Origin: Dyella subtropica | GTDB taxonomy: Bacteria > Pseudomonadota > Gammaproteobacteria > Xanthomonadales > Rhodanobacteraceae | Direction of reading: 5' to 3' | Assembly: GCF_026283965.1 (NCBI RefSeq) | Contig: NZ_JAPDPD010000004.1 | Coordinates: forward strand, 186,001-250,000 | DNA length: 64,000 bases | The notes under the pieces: model-generated | What the model was told of the DNA's origin: nothing | What the model saw: the letters and a program-made list of their open reading frames with translations, nothing else | Databases searched by the model: none | Program-made: the position numbers and the translations under genes | Part shown: piece by piece, positions 60,201-64,000 of the stretch | How positions within the stretch are numbered: position 1 is the stretch's first letter | How the letters are laid out: each line of letters begins with the position of its first letter

Positions 60201-63200
60201 GTGAACCATATCTTTCGGTTGGTCTGGAACCGCAGGCTGGGCGTGCTGCAAGTGGCGTCCGAATTCGCCCGCAGTCGTACCAAGGGTGGTCGCAGCGCTG
60301 AAGGTGGCACGCGCCGCGCGGTGTGGTTGGCTGGCTTGCCCCTGAGCCTGCCGCTGCTGGCATTCGCCGCGGCACCGTCGCCGGGTATGGTCACGGCGAA
60401 GCCTGCCCTGACTACGTCCTCCACCGTGGCGGCCAATGCACTGCCTACCGGCGGCCAGGTCACCAGTGGCTCCGGTCAGTTGGCGCAACGTGGCGACACG
60501 CTCACCGTCACCCAGCAGAGCCAGAACCTATCGCTCAACTGGCAGACCTTCAACATCGGCAGCCAGTCCACCGTGGATTTCGTGCAGCCGGGCGCCAACG
60601 CCATTGCGGTCAATCGCATCGCCGATACCAACGGCAGCCAGATCTTTGGCCACCTCAATGCCAACGGTCAGGTATTCCTGATCAATCCCAACGGCATCCT
60701 GTTTGGGAAGGGCGCACAGGTAAACGTGGGCGGCCTCGTCGCCTCGACGCTGGATGTCAACGACAGCGTGTTGGGCACCGGCTCGCTGACCTTTGGCGGC
60801 ACCGGCAAGGGCAGTGTGACCAATCTGGGCACCATCAACGTCACCGGTGGCGGCTACGCAGCCCTGCTAGGTCATCAGGTCAGTAACCAGGGGGCGATTC
60901 ACGCCCAGCTAGGCAGCGTGGCGCTGGCCGGCGGCAGCGCCGTAACGCTCAACTTCGGCGGCAACAAGCTGGTGAGCGTGCAGGTGGACAAGAGTGCGCT
61001 CAACGCGCTTGCTCAGAACGGTCAGCTGATCGAAGCGAATGGCGGCGATGTATGGATGACGGCCGGTGCACGCAACAGCCTGCTCGCCAGTGCGGTGAAT
61101 AACACCGGCACCATCGAGGCGCAGACCGTACAGAACCAGCATGGTCACATCACGCTGCTGGGTGGCATGGATGCGGGCACTGTCAGTGTGGGTGGCACGC
61201 TCGATGCCAGCGCGCCCAACGGCGGAAACGGTGGCCAGATCGAAACGAGCGCAGCGAAAGTCAGCGTTGCGAATTCCGCAAAGATCACGACGGCGGCTCT
61301 TCTGGGTCTGTCCGGAACGTGGCTGATCGATCCGAATGATTTCACTATCGCGCCCTCTGGTGGTGACATGACGGGCGCCGCACTCGGCACCCAGCTGGGC
61401 AGCGGTAATGTCGTTATCCAGTCCAGCGCGGGCAGCACCAGCGGTAGCGGCAACGTGAACGTGGATGACACGGTGAGCTGGGGCTCGAACACGCTGACGC
61501 TGGACGCACAGAGCAACATCAATATCAACAGGATGATGACCGCAAGTGGTTCGGCGGGTCTCGCATTGAACTACGGCGGCTATAACGGTACGACCGTTAC
61601 CACGCCGGCTGTGGGCACCAGCGTCAACGTGGGACTGGGCGGCAGTGGGTTCGCTGGTCAGGTGAACTTTACGGGTGGTAGCAACGCGCTAAGCATCAAC
61701 GGGAACAGTTATACGTTGATCAGCAGCGGTGTCGCGCTGCAGAGCATGGGTACGAGCGGATTCTATGCGCTTGCGGGAAATCTGAATCTCTCGGGCAGTT
61801 TCACACCGATCGGAACCAACACCACGGCGTTCTCGGGTGTGTTCGACGGGCTTGGCCACACCATCACCGGCCTTTCTGTCACGGGGAATTCCTCCCTCAC
61901 CGATGTGGGTCTGTTTGGGGCATCCTCGGGCACGATCCGCAACGTTGGCTTGCTGGGGGGGAGCGTTTCAGGCGCAGCCTCAGGCACGGCTTTGAGCCTG
62001 CCAATTAGCATCGGCGGTCTGGTGGGCGATAACTCAGGCACCGTCAGCAACGTTTTCACAACGGGAACGGTTAGCGGTTCTGGTGATAGTGCGAATATCG
62101 GCGGATTGGTTGGCACTAACGAATCCAACGGCACTATCAGTAACGCTTACGCCAAGGGAGCGGTTAGTGGGTTGTCATTTGGAGACTATCTCGGCGGTCT
62201 CGTCGGGACCAACAACGGCACGGTTAGCAATGCCTATGCCACAGGTGCGGTGAGCGGTTCCTATGGCGGCGGCGCCGCGGCGGACTATCTCGGCGGGCTG
62301 GTCGGCTATGACACCGGAATAATCCAGAACGCTTATGCAACGGGCAATGTGTCGTGGAACTCCGGTGGGACTAATAACAACAATGCGATTGGCGGGTTAG
62401 TAGGTTTGATGAGCGCTGGCACGATCATCGACACTTATGCCACAGGCAGCGTGTCGACGGGTGATGCAAGCGATCAACAGGGCGGTCTGGTTGGGTCTGT
62501 CACGGGCGGCACGACTACGGCCAGCTATTGGGATACGCAGAGCACCAATCAGCAATACGGGACTGGCGGTGCCGCCGCAACCGGGATGACCGGCTTAGAC
62601 AACACCCAGATTGTGCAGCAGAGCAATTTTTCCTGGACTCCCGCAACCAGCGGCGGCAGCGGCGCCACCTGGCGAATCTACAACGGCTACACCACACCCT
62701 TGATCGAAAGCCTGCTAACTCCGCTGACCATCAGCGCGAGCAATCAGACGGTGACGTATAACGGCACCAATCAAGCCAGCGCAGTATTGAGTTATTCGCT
62801 TGCGTCGCCGGATCTTTCGGCGATCACGTTGGGGCTGACGAACGCGCAGCACGCCGGTAGCTATGGCGAGAATGTTTCGTCGGCGTATTCCACCAGTTAC
62901 GATCTGAGCTTCGGCACGTCGAGCGCGACCCTGACGATCAATCCGGCGACACTGACGCCGACATTGACCAATAGCGGCGTGACCAAAACCTATAACGGCA
63001 CCACCGCTGCACCGGTCGGTTTTACCCCGACGTATAGCTACAGCGGACTGATTGCCGGCGATACCAGCGCCAGCCTGACTGACACCAGTGCGAGGTACAA
63101 CAGTGCGCACGTGGTCAACGCTGGCAACGTCACGGTATCGGGTCTGAGCATCAGCGGCATTACCGGCAGCAACGGCTCGCTGGCGAGCGATTACACCTTG

Positions 63201-64000
63201 GCGTCCACTAGTGCGAATGTGGCGGCGACCATCACACGCGCCATACTGACGCCGAGACTGACGAACAGCGGCGTGACCAAGGTCTATAACGGCACGACCA
63301 ATGCACCGGTCGGCTTTACCCCGACGTATAGCTACCTTGGCTTGGTCCCTGGCGACACCGGCGCCATCCTGACCAACACCGGCGTGGCCTACAATGGCGT
63401 GCACGCGGGCAGCGCCTCTCGCATTACCGTATCGGGCTTGCGTATCCTCCTCGTTACGGGCAGCAACGGTTCGCTGATCAGCGATTACACCTTGGCACCC
63501 AACAGCGCGAGTGTGGCGGCGACCATCACACCCGCGACATTGACGGCGACACTGACCAACAGCGGCGTGACCAAGACCTATGACGGCACGACGAATGCGC
63601 CAGGCGGTTTTACGCCGACGTACAGCTACAGCGGCTTGATCTCCGGCGATACCCGCGCCAGCCTGTCCAACACCGGTGCGGCTTACAACAGCGCCCACGT
63701 GGTCGGTGCCACCAACCTCACGCTATCGGGGCTGAGCATCGGCAGCATTACCGGCAGCAACGGTTCGCTGGCCAGCGATTACACCTTGGCATCCAGCAAT
63801 GCGAATGTCGCGGCGACCATCACGCCAGCACCGCTGACGGTATCGCTTTCCAATACCACCAACGTCACCAAGACCTACGACGGCACCACAGCGGCACCAG
63901 GCGGCTTCAGTCCGACGTACAGCTTCGCGGGCCTGGTGTCGGGTGATAGTGCTACGGCGAGTAGTTCGGCGACGCCGGTATTCAATGCGGCGCACGTCGC
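60201..64000 (+). CDS. TpsA2: second two-partner-secretion exoprotein, incomplete at right edge
   Basis: This paralogue of TpsA1 is visible for about 1266 residues. Start is GTG (MNHIFRLVWNRRLGVLQVASE) with AGGGGG 7 bases upstream, exactly as in TpsA1. The signal peptide (LAGLPLSLPLLAFAAA) and TPS domain (NWQTFNIGS, NPNGILFGKG) are nearly the same as in TpsA1. GLUG repeats follow at about 590-770, and YDG repeats begin near residue 915 and continue off the window. The near-identical TPS domain suggests that both proteins can use the same TpsB. Whether a further tpsB follows is not visible. The frame is open to the window end. Confidence 0.9.
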   Translation, partial: MNHIFRLVWNRRLGVLQVASEFARSRTKGGRSAEGGTRRAVWLAGLPLSLPLLAFAAAPSPGMVTAKPALTTSSTVAANALPTGGQVTSGSGQLAQRGDTLTVTQQSQNLSLNWQTFNIGSQSTVDFVQPGANAIAVNRIADTNGSQIFGHLNANGQVFLINPNGILFGKGAQVNVGGLVASTLDVNDSVLGTGSLTFGGTGKGSVTNLGTINVTGGGYAALLGHQVSNQGAIHAQLGSVALAGGSAVTLNFGGNKLVSVQVDKSALNALAQNGQLIEANGGDVWMTAGARNSLLASAVNNTGTIEAQTVQNQHGHITLLGGMDAGTVSVGGTLDASAPNGGNGGQIETSAAKVSVANSAKITTAALLGLSGTWLIDPNDFTIAPSGGDMTGAALGTQLGSGNVVIQSSAGSTSGSGNVNVDDTVSWGSNTLTLDAQSNININRMMTASGSAGLALNYGGYNGTTVTTPAVGTSVNVGLGGSGFAGQVNFTGGSNALSINGNSYTLISSGVALQSMGTSGFYALAGNLNLSGSFTPIGTNTTAFSGVFDGLGHTITGLSVTGNSSLTDVGLFGASSGTIRNVGLLGGSVSGAASGTALSLPISIGGLVGDNSGTVSNVFTTGTVSGSGDSANIGGLVGTNESNGTISNAYAKGAVSGLSFGDYLGGLVGTNNGTVSNAYATGAVSGSYGGGAAADYLGGLVGYDTGIIQNAYATGNVSWNSGGTNNNNAIGGLVGLMSAGTIIDTYATGSVSTGDASDQQGGLVGSVTGGTTTASYWDTQSTNQQYGTGGAAATGMTGLDNTQIVQQSNFSWTPATSGGSGATWRIYNGYTTPLIESLLTPLTISASNQTVTYNGTNQASAVLSYSLASPDLSAITLGLTNAQHAGSYGENVSSAYSTSYDLSFGTSSATLTINPATLTPTLTNSGVTKTYNGTTAAPVGFTPTYSYSGLIAGDTSASLTDTSARYNSAHVVNAGNVTVSGLSISGITGSNGSLASDYTLASTSANVAATITRAILTPRLTNSGVTKVYNGTTNAPVGFTPTYSYLGLVPGDTGAILTNTGVAYNGVHAGSASRITVSGLRILLVTGSNGSLISDYTLAPNSASVAATITPATLTATLTNSGVTKTYDGTTNAPGGFTPTYSYSGLISGDTRASLSNTGAAYNSAHVVGATNLTLSGLSIGSITGSNGSLASDYTLASSNANVAATITPAPLTVSLSNTTNVTKTYDGTTAAPGGFSPTYSFAGLVSGDSATASSSATPVFNAAHV

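Overview
The window is high-GC bacterial DNA. Extended signal peptide regions (ESPR), an autotransporter, two-partner secretion genes and a TAT-type lipoprotein signal mark it as Gram-negative. REP-like 'AAGGGG(T/G)CAGAGA' palindromes, an IS4-like remnant and a CRP/Clp-type site would fit a gammaproteobacterium of the Lysobacterales (Xanthomonadales), perhaps Rhodanobacteraceae. That placement is an inference, because no rRNA or housekeeping gene is present.

Region 1 (1-23.4 kb, minus strand) is a lipopeptide assembly line of iturin/mycosubtilin type. A fatty acyl-AMP ligase (22555-20861) is translationally overlapped by a 5774-residue PKS/NRPS megasynthase (20877-3553). Its order is ACP-KS-ACP-aminotransferase, C-A-PCP, KS-AT-KR-ACP, C-A-PCP-E, C. 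A second NRPS (3530 to beyond the left edge) follows as A-PCP-C-A. The predicted product starts with a beta-amino fatty acid. An Asn-like residue is then extended by a reduced ketide (a statine-like unit), then a D-residue, then further residues. The first PKS module has no AT. A small gene made of two copies of one domain lies just upstream of the ligase gene.

Region 2 (23.8-35.4 kb) is accessory DNA with a 220-aa unknown gene, a coupled pair (1193-aa unknown protein plus 700-aa pentapeptide-repeat protein), an HNH-nuclease-like gene, a 153-aa unknown gene and a secretory-looking repeat/lectin-like protein (three ChW-type repeats plus a ricin-like segment). Two related palindromic elements precede the HNH and 153-aa genes. 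An internally deleted IS4-like element closes the region.

Region 3 (35.4-64 kb) is about the cell surface. A BTAD/cyclase-like/AAA/TPR regulator is divergent from a 1905-aa autotransporter. Then come a large TpsA exoprotein with YDG/MBG repeats and its TpsB transporter, two exported agmatine/peptidylarginine-deiminase-family enzymes, an OmpR-type response regulator with its histidine kinase, and a second TpsA paralogue running off the right edge. The two tpsA genes share a conserved leader, and a consensus CRP-type site lies upstream of the second.
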